This document shows positions 12,201 to 21,323 of a stretch of DNA of 64,000 bases, in pieces. The notes under the pieces are model-generated. The model saw only the letters and a program-made list of their open reading frames with translations, did not search any database and was not told the origin of the DNA. This stretch comes from Oreohelix idahoensis (taxonomy: Eukaryota; Mollusca; Gastropoda; Stylommatophora; Oreohelicidae), in assembly GCA_024509875.1 (NCBI GenBank), contig JAMPIV010017770.1:30001-94000 (forward strand), read 5' to 3'. Position 1 is the first letter of the stretch; the number at the start of each line of letters is the position of its first letter. Made by a program: the position numbers and the translations under genes.

Positions 12201-13650
12201 ACTGAGAGTCGTGAGCGTGCTGCAAAATTTTAACTCTCAAATTCTTGGGAACCAGGATTTGAGAATGACTTGACGTAATGGAGTCTTGAACCATACGTAC
12301 AAGTACGCCATTCTTCTTTGTAATCCACGATTTACGACTTGTGTCCTTATTCGGATCACCTTTAGTTGCAAGAATGAAGAATTTCTTCAGAGTGGGATCA
12401 TCTTCTTGCTGTTTTATAAACGAGTCACGAGAAATTACCAAGGGATTATCTTGGTTATGCACTTCATTATCTTCAGTAGATGAAGTTTGAGGCACATTAA
12501 GAGCCTGAGCTCTAGTGACTACAGCGTTAGCAATCTGCATGTTTTGCCTTTCCCAAGTGGAAATTTGTTGCGGAGTGCATTCCTTGACTCCATGAATGCG
12601 ACCGATGATGAGGTCAGCGATCGGATTCGGAAGAAGACATGCGTGTACATCTCCTGTAAAGAAAGGAGTATCAATCCTAATGATAGCGGTAGAGTATTTC
12701 TCTAATGTGCCGCCAAATGTTACACATTTGACTACTTGTCCAGTGGCACGGGAAGGATCTACGAGTGACTGCCTAACACCAATTGTGGTGCATCCAGAAT
12801 CAAATAGCACAGAGACTGGATTGTTATTCACTAAACCCTTATGTAAGACAAGAGACCCTCTTCCATCATGCGCGACTGATGCTGGAAGAGCAGGAAGAGG
12901 ATGGCCACAGCTTAAAGTAGTCACTGTGGTTGGCTCAAATAACGTTTTGCATTGGGGGCACTGAGATGCTCTCCCAAAATCAAAAGCGGCACATGCCATA
13001 TTACTAGCATCATTATTATCTTTACTCTGTTTATAGGCTTCATGGGACTCTTGTTGTGCAGAGTTTGCCTGAAAATGTGGTTTATGTCTTTTGTATTGAG
13101 ATCTACCTCGGTTATTATCACCTCTGTAGTTATTGTTACCTCTATTGTAACCCCTATTTGGGTTTGAGTCATAGTACCCTTGGTTACCATTATCATATTC
13201 ATTATAATGAGTATCTCTGTAATTATGATCTTGTTGACTCCAAGACGGATAACCCTGATAGTTTCTATAATTACTTCCTCTACGGAAATTCCTATAATTA
13301 TGACCACCCCTGTGTCGAGAGCTATCAGGTCGTCTCCAGTTCTTTGAAGAAGAACCCTGAAATGATTGGTTACCTTGGTTTTGATAACTATTATGGTTAC
13401 CTTTTTTATCAAATCTGTTTTGAGGTCCCTGAAATCTGTGTGAATAATTGGGATTGTATGGTGTTGCTGAAGCAACTGGCATACTCTCCTTAATCTTAGT
13501 GTTGCCAAAAGTCACGTCGGGGTGTGCAGTGACATATTGGGAACAATATTCTTCCATTTCTTTTAGAGATTTAGGTTTACGCTCATGTATAAATTCAAGG
13601 AAAGGTTTGTTCACACATGACATAATCTTATCTCTGAGCAACAAATCCAT
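12169..13650 (-). CDS. Element B gag C-terminus, protease and integrase N-terminus
   Basis: A 493-codon frame. It opens with the end of a SCAN-like capsid segment. Residues about 60-205 are rich in Asn, Tyr, Arg and Gly (NYRN, RGY, RGD types), a probable nucleic-acid-binding region standing in for a CCHC knuckle. A C-x2-C-x13-C-x-H motif follows at about 231-250. The aspartic protease has the catalytic DSG in SVLFDSGCTT at about 284 and LIIGRIHG further on. The linker leads to the first two integrase zinc ligands, at the end of the frame in HDSQCAGHMG. It overlaps the next frame by 32 bases. Confidence 0.88.
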   Translation of the reverse strand: MDLLLRDKIMSCVNKPFLEFIHERKPKSLKEMEEYCSQYVTAHPDVTFGNTKIKESMPVASATPYNPNYSHRFQGPQNRFDKKGNHNSYQNQGNQSFQGSSSKNWRRPDSSRHRGGHNYRNFRRGSNYRNYQGYPSWSQQDHNYRDTHYNEYDNGNQGYYDSNPNRGYNRGNNNYRGDNNRGRSQYKRHKPHFQANSAQQESHEAYKQSKDNNDASNMACAAFDFGRASQCPQCKTLFEPTTVTTLSCGHPLPALPASVAHDGRGSLVLHKGLVNNNPVSVLFDSGCTTIGVRQSLVDPSRATGQVVKCVTFGGTLEKYSTAIIRIDTPFFTGDVHACLLPNPIADLIIGRIHGVKECTPQQISTWERQNMQIANAVVTRAQALNVPQTSSTEDNEVHNQDNPLVISRDSFIKQQEDDPTLKKFFILATKGDPNKDTSRKSWITKKNGVLVRMVQDSITSSHSQILVPKNLRVKILQHAHDSQCAGHMGFFPY

Positions 13651-14653
13651 AAGTCCTTCATACGTTTTTTTTCTGTTTTGGAAAGCTCAATCCAACGATC
13701 AACTGTGAGACGTGCCTTTGCAGTGAATTCTGAGAATTCTACCCCCGTCTCAGGTACCATCGTCTTAAATAAAAGGCGATAGCCTTCCTCACTTAGCTGA
13801 TATTTTTTTATCAAAGCCGCCCTAATGACATCATAATTATCCTTATCTGCTTCTCCTACAAGGCATAATCTAGTCAAAGATTCACCTTTCAAGTTTTCTG
13901 ATAATTGATTAGCGTATTGTGATTTATCCACATTATGTGTACGACAAGAACGTTCAAATCTATCCAGCCAGAATGTAATATCGTCACTGGACTGATTGAA
14001 CGGTGGAACCTTAACCTTGTAAGTAGAAGGTTTACCATTACCACTAGATGCCTGATTAACATTACTCATACTTGTCAATCTCAATTTCTCCAACTCAAAT
14101 TCATGTTCTCTTATTGCTTTTTTCTCTTCAGCATCTAATCTTTTTTGTTCAGCCTCCCTGTCTAATCTTTTTTTGTTCAGCCGCAGCTTCTCTTTCCAAT
14201 TTTTTTTGTTCAGCTTCACTGTCTAATCTTTTTTGTTCAGCCGCAGCTTCTCTTTCCATTTTTTTTTTTTCAGCTTCCCTGTCTAATCTTTTTTGTTCAG
14301 CTTCACTGTCTAATCTTTTTTGTTCAGCTTCACTGTCTAATCTTTTTTGTTCAGCCGCAGCTTCTCTTTCCAATTTTTTTTTGTTCAGCTTCAAATCTCC
14401 TTTCCTCTACCTGCATCTGCAATTTCTTTTGTTCAGCAGCAGCCTCAGCTTCTTTTTCTAATCTTTTCTCTTCCGCCATAGCTTTTCTTTCTTCTGCAGC
14501 TAATCTTTTCTCTTCTGCAGCTAATCTTTTCTCTTCTGCAGCTAATGCTTTGTCATATTGAGCAACTGCCCATTGTTCTAATTGTTGACCAGTCTTATCA
14601 AGAGCTTTCCCTTGAGTAATGAAATAATCTAGAGTAGACATGATGCCTAACAA
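13611..14653 (-). pseudogene. gag: Element B gag, N-terminal coiled coil and capsid, frameshifted
   Basis: Read from the Met at 14653, the first part is a very charged Lys/Glu/Ala coiled coil made of repeated AEEKRLAAEEKR and EAEQKRLDSE units. A capsid core follows at about 13650-14000, with FWLDRFERSC, YANQLSENLKGE and NYDVIRAALIKKY. This is the usual W..L..L.G and DY..l..ALL.. pattern of Ty3/gypsy capsids. Three overlapping frames (14351-14653, 14149-14394, 13611-14219) are needed; breaks lie at T runs of the plus strand. The element is otherwise young, so these may be homopolymer length errors. I label it broken because that is what the sequence shows. Confidence 0.8.
14140..14545 (-). repeat. 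Coding repeat of about 27 bp in element B gag
   Basis: Imperfect units built on TCTAATCTTTTTTGTTCAGC alternate with CTTCACTG, CTTCCCTG or CGCAGCTTCTCTTTCC. They encode the EQKRLDSEA and EREAAA blocks of the coiled coil. The T6-T10 runs inside the units are where the reading frame slips. Confidence 0.8.
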
Positions 14654-15759
14654 TAATACTAATCACCTGAATCAATAATAATAATACCCCAAGTTCTCAA
14701 TGACCTGATTAATCAGTATACTATCCCAATATCTGTGGGTCACAAGCCTTTAATAAGGTCTTGTATAATAGTAATAATAATCAGGTACTGGTCTATACCA
14801 TAATCCAAGTGCAGTGCACAGGCAATTGTGTCTTATGAAATATACCCATATAAAACATATGTCAACCAACAGAATACATAAAGTACAAATAGGACTGACA
14901 ATACAAGAACGTTTGCAGAAATCAAAATAAATCAAATAGGGAAATCAATGAAGATAATCACTGAATCTGCAAAGAATAACAACACAAATGACGTCACAAT
15001 ATATGAATATAAATTATGAATAGAACTGAAAGATAGAAAAGGTTAGACCAACAAATTACAAACAAATCAAAACAAAACTAAAGAACAAAGAAATATTACA
15101 AAAATAACAATAATTACAGACTTCACAGCTAACACAAAAGCAACAGTTGTCGCAGCAAATTTTCAATCAAGAAAATTGCACCTATAGAAAACGCCCACAA
15201 CGGACCCTCTATGACGTGGGATACTCTGTTGTGAGGACGCCGCCCAACCTTAAACACAACCCGCTGACATAGAAACTAACATACTATACAAACAAATAAC
15301 ATGTAAACATAAATATATATAAATTATGTGTATGATAGTATGTGTTGCAAAATAGGCTCAGTCTTACAGTAATGGCAAAGTTATTTTTCATGAAAACAAA
15401 CAAACTGCCACTTTATTCAATTAAACATTCTGGCCTTAAATATTAAAGTTCATATATGGCAAACAAGAAGATCCATCGATGAAACCAGGACTTCTTAGTT
15501 CACAAATACTGTCTTTCTGTTAACACTGACAAGAATTGATCCAACTGTTCTGTGAAACTCTATAATGTCTAATGTAAAAAATGTCAACAACGCTGACCTA
15601 CATACTGCATTCACTTGACAGGTCACGTGACGAAGCGTTGACAAAGAGCAAACCAATACTGCAAGTGTGTCGTATCAGCCACAGGAAACGGTCTGGTATC
15701 GGTAATCTGTTGACTTCTGAATTTCTGCGAGGTCAAACCCAGAAAGCTGGTCCACCAGT
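14654..15759 (-). other. Element B 5' leader with primer-binding site
   Basis: Non-coding leader of about 1.1 kb between 5' LTR and gag. In element sense the LTR end is followed by AC and then TGGTGGACCAGCTTTCTGG (15739-15757), a candidate primer-binding site beginning with the TGG expected opposite a tRNA CCA end. I do not identify the tRNA. The rest is AT-rich and featureless. Confidence 0.65.
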
Positions 15760-17206
15760 TGATAAAGTTGATATTTAGTTGGATATAATATATGTTGATA
15801 AAGTACACCAGAACACTCCTAGGCGGGAAGACAGGCGTCTATCATCATCAGTTGACAAGATCCCTATGGTGTTGCCTGCCCCACTGTAGTGTATGGAATG
15901 TCAACTTGACCTACGCAGTGTTGTGTAGACATGGATGGAGTGTATAATGTGCGAATGATGATAAGGGTTCGTGTTGTTGACAAATGTTCTCTTCTCACAC
16001 TCATGTATGACCGGAAGTCATCGACACCAACGACTGTGTACCTTTTCTAAAGTTTAATTGGACGTACACACTCGACAGCACAGATAGTGACAAATCACAG
16101 GTTGCCATAATACATCATAGTACAGTGGACAAATGGTCTTGCAATGTTACATGGGCACTCATGTAGAATAATGGTATAATGGACTGTCAATAGCCAAGCA
16201 CTCAGTATCGCCCATACATATATCATCTGACGTCACTGACTGAGCACGTCAGCTTGTAAACAATATTTCAGATGACTTCTAAACCTAATCTCGTTTAGCA
16301 ACGATTCTTCAACATAATGTTCAGCACATATTTTTCCATATAATAATATTGAACCACTAACAATGGTTTCTCATGTGTAGCAGTGATCTCTGGACTGATC
16401 AAGCGATAATACGGGCATCCCTTTTCTCTTCTTGAAAGTCCTACATGTTTTGGTTCCAAGATGGCTCCACTCGTGAACTGTCACTCACGTTTGAATACAG
16501 ATAATGAATCTGTTCTAAAGTTAGTCATTCATACAACATTTCGTTGCTCTGTAGATTTGGTCATGAACAATAGACTGCATTCTACAGAATATAGTGCTGC
16601 TAGGAATCGAAGTCGTTTTTCATCGAGTCAAATATATTCTCTTAAACATTCAAATCGTAATTATCGACAATGGTGGCTTCGATCGAGAGTTCATAAGAGT
16701 ATCTTTGATTACCTTGGTAGAGGGAATATGAAACTGCCATTCCTTGGCAAGATGAATAAACACTGGGGTAAAGCATACACGATAGGTCTAGACGACTATC
16801 ACTTTCCCCAAAACCACTGAGATCACTTTTCAAGGCATCAAGCCGACATAGCAAAACACACACATTCCCTATCAGGACGAAGCCAAATCACCCCACTCAA
16901 GCGACACATCCGCCGAATAGCCTTTGACCTCTCTAGAGACAACAGAACATATAGTTCGACCTAGATATGTAAAGATATACAGATATAAGACAGACTTGTC
17001 CTACTCAGACAAACAATACACATAAATTCAGGCCATAGATATTCTGAAGCAAGAACAATCTATTATTACCCAAACAACGAATAAATCGCAGTAAAAATGT
17101 ATTTATCCGCGGAGTTCAAGGGAAGTAACTCAATAATGACTTTCCCTTAAGCACTAAAAAATTACCTATGTATAATATTGTAAGATATCAAAGACTGCAC
17201 GTAACA
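15760..17206 (-). repeat. Element B 5' LTR (right copy)
   Basis: Nearly identical partner of 7663-9110. It would carry the promoter for element B transcripts, which run leftward. No TATA box could be chosen with confidence. Confidence 0.95.
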
Positions 17207-17211
17207 ATCAC
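17207..17211. other. Target site duplication ATCAC, right of element B
   Basis: Second copy of ATCAC, followed directly by the rest of the element A LTR (ATTATATCATCTC). Confidence 0.93.
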
Positions 17212-17338
17212 ATTATATCATCTCACGTGTGGAAATTCTATTTTTTTTCACCAGCTCTCACGGTATCTATCACTCATTCCAACCTATTCAGAAGGGACCT
17301 AACCCAAGTCTTAATACTCCTATCGAAAATCTACGACA
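17212..17338 (+). repeat. Element A, first LTR, right part (127 bp)
   Basis: Continues the LTR interrupted at 7662 and ends CTACGACA, matching 23944 and 30540. With the left part the first LTR would be about 2630 bp. Confidence 0.93.
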
Positions 17339-17480
17339 AATGGGGTCTCGCCCGACGGATTTTTGAACTTAGAATAGGAAGACGAGTACGACAAATGGTT
17401 GCTCGTTTCCGGTTTTTGAACTTAGAATAGGAAGACGAGTACGACAAATGTGGTCTCGTCTATCTGGATTTTGAACTTAT
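17333..17480 (+). repeat. Triplicated LTR/primer-binding-site junction, internal copy 1
   Basis: Three units start at 17333, 17388 and 17441. Each opens with ACGACAAATG, which reproduces the end of the LTR plus the first bases after it. The first two continue into the same spacer, GAACTTAGAATAGGAAGACG. Between them lie three different candidate primer-binding sequences: TGGGGTCTCGCCCGACGG, TGGTTGCTCGTTTCCGG and TGTGGTCTCGTCTATCTGG. The first resembles the site used with tRNA-Pro, with several mismatches. Confidence 0.8.
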
Positions 17481-18151
17481 GATTCTTTATTATGATATAG
17501 AGTAAGAGTGTGATGTCTTGTGAGTTTTGTATCTTTTAAAAATAATTTATCCCCTAGACTAACGATCTGTTTACGAGCGTGCTGACCACACAAACTGATA
17601 AGTTTTTTTTTTTTTTTCACAGCATTTGAACATTATACATTTGGTTTACAGGTTGATTTTGTCGGAATACATGTTAATTACTGATTTTGTAATACTAAAC
17701 GCTGGTAAAGTGGTGAGTGTATAACATTCACTGGGTTTTGAAGAAGTAGGTGTTTGAGCAAAAGCTAAGGAGTGCGTTTCGGACTTTTGTCCAGATTAAT
17801 TGCCTCCCTTACCCTAACTGTCTTCAGGGGTGAAACTTATAGTGGATTAAAATTAAGGGATTTTTTTTTCCTTTAAATAAATTTTGCAATAATAATTTTG
17901 TTTTCCACGGTAGCAACTTATTTTTCAGAAGAAATCTTAACTACCATTTAGTTGGCGTAGTCGGGTTTTGCATTAGGTGCTTTATTGCCGATTAATAGCA
18001 GCGATAGTTAGATTTTTATTTTTGGAGGAGGTATCCCAGGGTTAAATATATCATCTTTTGATTTTTGGTATTTTTTTCTCGCAAGTGGTAGGAACCAGTG
18101 TATCCCTTATCCTTATCTTTTTCTCGTCTAAGTCTCAGCCACTGACTTATT
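17481..18151 (+). other. Element A 5' leader, copy 1
   Basis: AT-rich untranslated leader before gag, including a T run near 17605-17620. No coding signal and no RT motif. It is nearly identical to 24087-24754. Confidence 0.7.
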
Positions 18152-19239
18152 ATGGCAGAAAGGGCGAAACTGAGACAAATGCTCAGACAGGAAGCAATGG
18201 AAGAGGGACTGGACGGCGACGAAGCGAAAGCTTTCGTCAGGGACGAACTTGAGAGATATGATGCGGAGCAGAAGGAAAAAGCAGCGGAGAGGAAAGAAGC
18301 GGAAGACCGGCTATTACAGCAGAAGAAGATGGACGAGGAAATGGAAATTCGCAGGATGCAGCATGAGGAAAGAGAGAAAGAGAAGGAGAGACAGCACGAG
18401 GAAAGAGAAAATGAGCAACGACGACAGCATGAGCTAGCGCTTAAGACTCTAGAGTTCCAAAGTCGTGCTGCTGCCTCTAGCTCCAGTAATGGAGAGTCTT
18501 CTCCTCATTCTTCCTTAACTGATCCTTCTAATACTCAATCTACTCATCTCACTGCTATGTCTTTTCCGCTAGAGTCTTTCCCGTGTCCTAATGAGAAGAT
18601 TGACACATGGCTAGAAAAATTTGAGAAAATTGCAACTCTGTACGGTTTAGAGAGGTCGCGTTGGAACATGAAGCTTTCCCAGGCTTTGAAAAGTTCTGCG
18701 TATGATGTTTACGCCAAACTGGAAAGCAGCCAACAAGACAACTATGATCTGTTGAAGAAAGCGTTACTGGAGCGCTTTGAAATGAACGCTCGCAAATTTT
18801 TGCAACTGTTTCGCAACAGCAGAAAGGAGAATTCTGAATCTTTTCACCAGTTTCTCTTCCCGTCTAAAGGTATATATATTTGACAAAGTGCCTTGAGCTC
18901 TCGCAGCTCCCCTCTACCTACGAAGGTCTTGAGGAATTTGTTTTAACAGAACAAATAAAGAACACATTGTCTGCAGATACCCGGAGATTTCTAGCTGAGC
19001 AGGGGGCAGAAAAACTTGAAGACATCTTAGAGAAGTCTGAGCGTTATCAAAATGCGCTGGCTGAACTACCGGCCACAAAGCGGAAACCGACAGAGGAGCA
19101 TTTTCGAAAACATAACCTAGAGCAATCTTCTCAGGCTTCCAACTCGAATAACCACAGAGAAACTGGACCTCAAAACCCCCCTCCTGAAAAAATCCAAGTT
19201 CTACAAGAACAAGTACCCCAACCACCCCAAACAGTCTGA
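18152..19239 (+). pseudogene. gag: Element A gag, internal copy 1, frameshifted
   Basis: The Met at 18152 opens a 243-codon frame with a long charged coiled coil (about residues 1-105), then a capsid core with TWLEKFEKIATLYGL, WNMKLSQALKSSAYDVY and NYDLLKKALLERF. It breaks near 18870, where an AT-rich insertion (GGTATATATATTTG) differs from copy 2. The capsid continues in another frame at 18880-19239 with EEFVLTEQIKNTLSADTRRF, which resembles the SCAN fold. A second break near 19190 lies in an A6 run that is A5 in copy 2. No CCHC knuckle is visible. Confidence 0.82.
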
Positions 19240-19441
19240 TCAACCCGACCGCCCTTCATGGCAGCGTAGCCAGAAAGGTCAAGGTGGCAAAGGGAGAACC
19301 CCTGAGCACGGGACATATGATCAGACCGAGCACACCGAGCCGAAACGCATCGGATGCTTATTAACAGTCTCGCAAGGTGGAATTATTGACAGTGATTCCC
19401 AACCTGTTGGGGATAGACCCTCAACGCGAGGTACTGTTACT

Positions 19442-21196
19442 TTGAACGGTTCTCAAACTTCTTGCTTATTTGACACGGGGCTTTCTTACGATTGCATTGT
19501 TGCCAGAAACCTGGTCAAACCCGGTCAAGAGACAGCAGAGACCGTCCAACTTTGTGGAGTTCGTAAGAGTGAGGCACCTACAGCGCTTCCCATCGCATTG
19601 GTGGAGATCCACTCTGATTTCGTCAGAGGCGTGATCAAAGCGGCTGTTATGGATGATCCCATCTACCCAGTCATACTTGGCGGTAGATACGTGTGTATTG
19701 GGAAACCGGAAGAGCCGATTGTGGCAGCAGTAACTACAAGAGGGCAAACCAAAAAGGAACGGGAGCCTGCGCCTTATTTGTTACCCATGGAACTTAAAGA
19801 AGCGCAATACAAGGACCCTACTTTGGCACCCTGCTTTAGGAAACTGCCCATGGCTAAGGAACCCAAACAGCACGGGGACAATTTTTCTAAGGATGGCGTA
19901 CTTTATCGGAGAACGGGCAAGCCTGACCAAGGTTACAACCAGCTCCTAGTACCGAAACAGTACAGAAGCCAAATCCTAGAAATGGGGCACTCTCTTCCCT
20001 TCAGCGGACATATGGGACAGAACGCCACAAACCAACGTATAACCACTCATTATTGGTGGCCAGGAGTAAACACTGATATTATCAGGTACGTCAAATCCTG
20101 TGCCCAGTGCCAACGTGTGCCACCCAAGCAACGGGCACCCCCAGTCTCTTTGGGTGAAATGCCAATAGTGGGTACACCATTTGAACGGGTTGTGATCGAC
20201 ATTTTAGGGCCTTTCGACAGGACTAAAAGAAGGAACAGGTTTATCCTGACCTTAGTCGATACATGCACTTTATGGGCAGAAGCTATCCCGCTAACATGCG
20301 CAGATGCCAAGCATGTCGCAGAAGCCCTCGTGCAGATTTTCACTCGGTTGGGATTCCCTCAGCAAGTGTTGACGGATAACGGATCTCCATACCCAAACCT
20401 GTTGATGGATGAGATCGTTAAGATCTTGAGGACCCAACACATCCACACTAAGCCATATACTCCGGCCGGAAATGGGCTCGTGGAACGTGCTAATGGAAAC
20501 CTCAACATGATGCTAAGTAAGCTGGCACAAGTGAAACCTGAAGATTGGGATCTGTGTATTCCTGCAGCATTATTTGGCTACAGAGAATCTCCTCATACTT
20601 CCACAGGATTTCCGCCAGCTACGCTCTTATTCGGCAGACCCATTAAGGGCTCGCTGGAAGCCTTACTTCAGTCTCTGACAGACGAGAAGGCGGATGAGAC
20701 AGTTGTCTCAGCCAGTAAATATGTGTCGGTTTTAAAGGAAAGTTTGAAACTAGGGTGGGACCTAGCAACGACTAACTTTAAGCGAGCTCGCACAAAGCAC
20801 GCTAACCGATACAGGAAAGTCGCGAAACAGAGAGAACTGGAAGCAGGAGAGAAAGTTTTGGTGTTACTCCCGACCGAGAACAACCAACTGAAGATCGGAT
20901 GGCAAGGGCCGTTTAACGTCCTGAAAAAGATTTCTAAGGCTACCTACCAGATATCTATTCAGGGAAAGGAAAAAATTTTCCATTTAAATCTCTTAAAGAG
21001 ATACTTGGAAAGACCAGTGCCAACCTCCGACCATCGCCTGACGATCGCCAGAGCTGACGAAGATGATGATAGTGGCAGGGATATTCCACCGCTATCACAA
21101 GAAATCTTTCAAAAATGTCAGAAGCGGCGACGCTCTTTCAAGCGTGCATGGGAGATATTCCAGAGGAAGGAAACTTTGGGGAGTAGACTTGAATAG
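19442..21196 (+). CDS. Element A protease and integrase, internal copy 1
   Basis: A 584-codon frame, open upstream to about 19196, so the Met is nominal. The aspartic protease has DTG in CLFDTGLSYD close to its start and VILGGRYV about 70 residues later. The integrase has HHCC ligands (GHSLPFSGHMG, then SCAQCQ) and a complete DDE core: VVIDILGPF, LTDNGSPY and GNGLVERAN, with D-35-E spacing. A GPY/F module, WQGPFNVLKKISKATYQI, follows. The protein ends about 70 residues later with a short Lys/Arg-rich tail. In relatives B and C the RT continues at this point; here the frame stops and the polypurine tract follows within about 115 bases. Confidence 0.93.
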   Translation: MNGSQTSCLFDTGLSYDCIVARNLVKPGQETAETVQLCGVRKSEAPTALPIALVEIHSDFVRGVIKAAVMDDPIYPVILGGRYVCIGKPEEPIVAAVTTRGQTKKEREPAPYLLPMELKEAQYKDPTLAPCFRKLPMAKEPKQHGDNFSKDGVLYRRTGKPDQGYNQLLVPKQYRSQILEMGHSLPFSGHMGQNATNQRITTHYWWPGVNTDIIRYVKSCAQCQRVPPKQRAPPVSLGEMPIVGTPFERVVIDILGPFDRTKRRNRFILTLVDTCTLWAEAIPLTCADAKHVAEALVQIFTRLGFPQQVLTDNGSPYPNLLMDEIVKILRTQHIHTKPYTPAGNGLVERANGNLNMMLSKLAQVKPEDWDLCIPAALFGYRESPHTSTGFPPATLLFGRPIKGSLEALLQSLTDEKADETVVSASKYVSVLKESLKLGWDLATTNFKRARTKHANRYRKVAKQRELEAGEKVLVLLPTENNQLKIGWQGPFNVLKKISKATYQISIQGKEKIFHLNLLKRYLERPVPTSDHRLTIARADEDDDSGRDIPPLSQEIFQKCQKRRRSFKRAWEIFQRKETLGSRLE

Positions 21197-21323
21197 GAAT
21201 TGGAGAGAGATGGAGGGGGGAAGATGAGAGGGAAGAAGACAGACACCCCGAAGCTACGGTTATAGGAAATTTAATTCCATAACGTAGACATGGAGTGCTT
21301 CCATATCTTAAGGGGGGACGTCC
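21197..21323 (+). other. Element A polypurine tract region, copy 1
   Basis: Purine-rich stretch after the integrase stop, ending with AAGGGGGGA at 21310-21318, five bases before the LTR. There is no room for RT. Confidence 0.75.

Larger units (their letters stand above)
7663..17206 (-). mobile_element. Gmr1-like LTR retrotransposon B, full length, 9544 bp
   Basis: LTRs of 1448 and 1447 bp flank an internal region read on the minus strand in the order gag, protease, integrase, RT, RNase H. RT after integrase is the Gmr1-like diagnostic. The LTRs start and end TG...CA and the element is flanked by ATCAC. I found only about four differences between the two LTRs by eye, so insertion was recent, after element A was already in place. 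All enzymatic motifs are present. The frame is broken several times, and every break I examined lies at a homopolymer. Confidence 0.95.

Noticed and set aside
17339..21323. Possibility that RT of element A lies before gag or in another frame
   Set aside because: No DD motif with flanking RT signature is found in any listed frame of either internal region, and there is no space after integrase.
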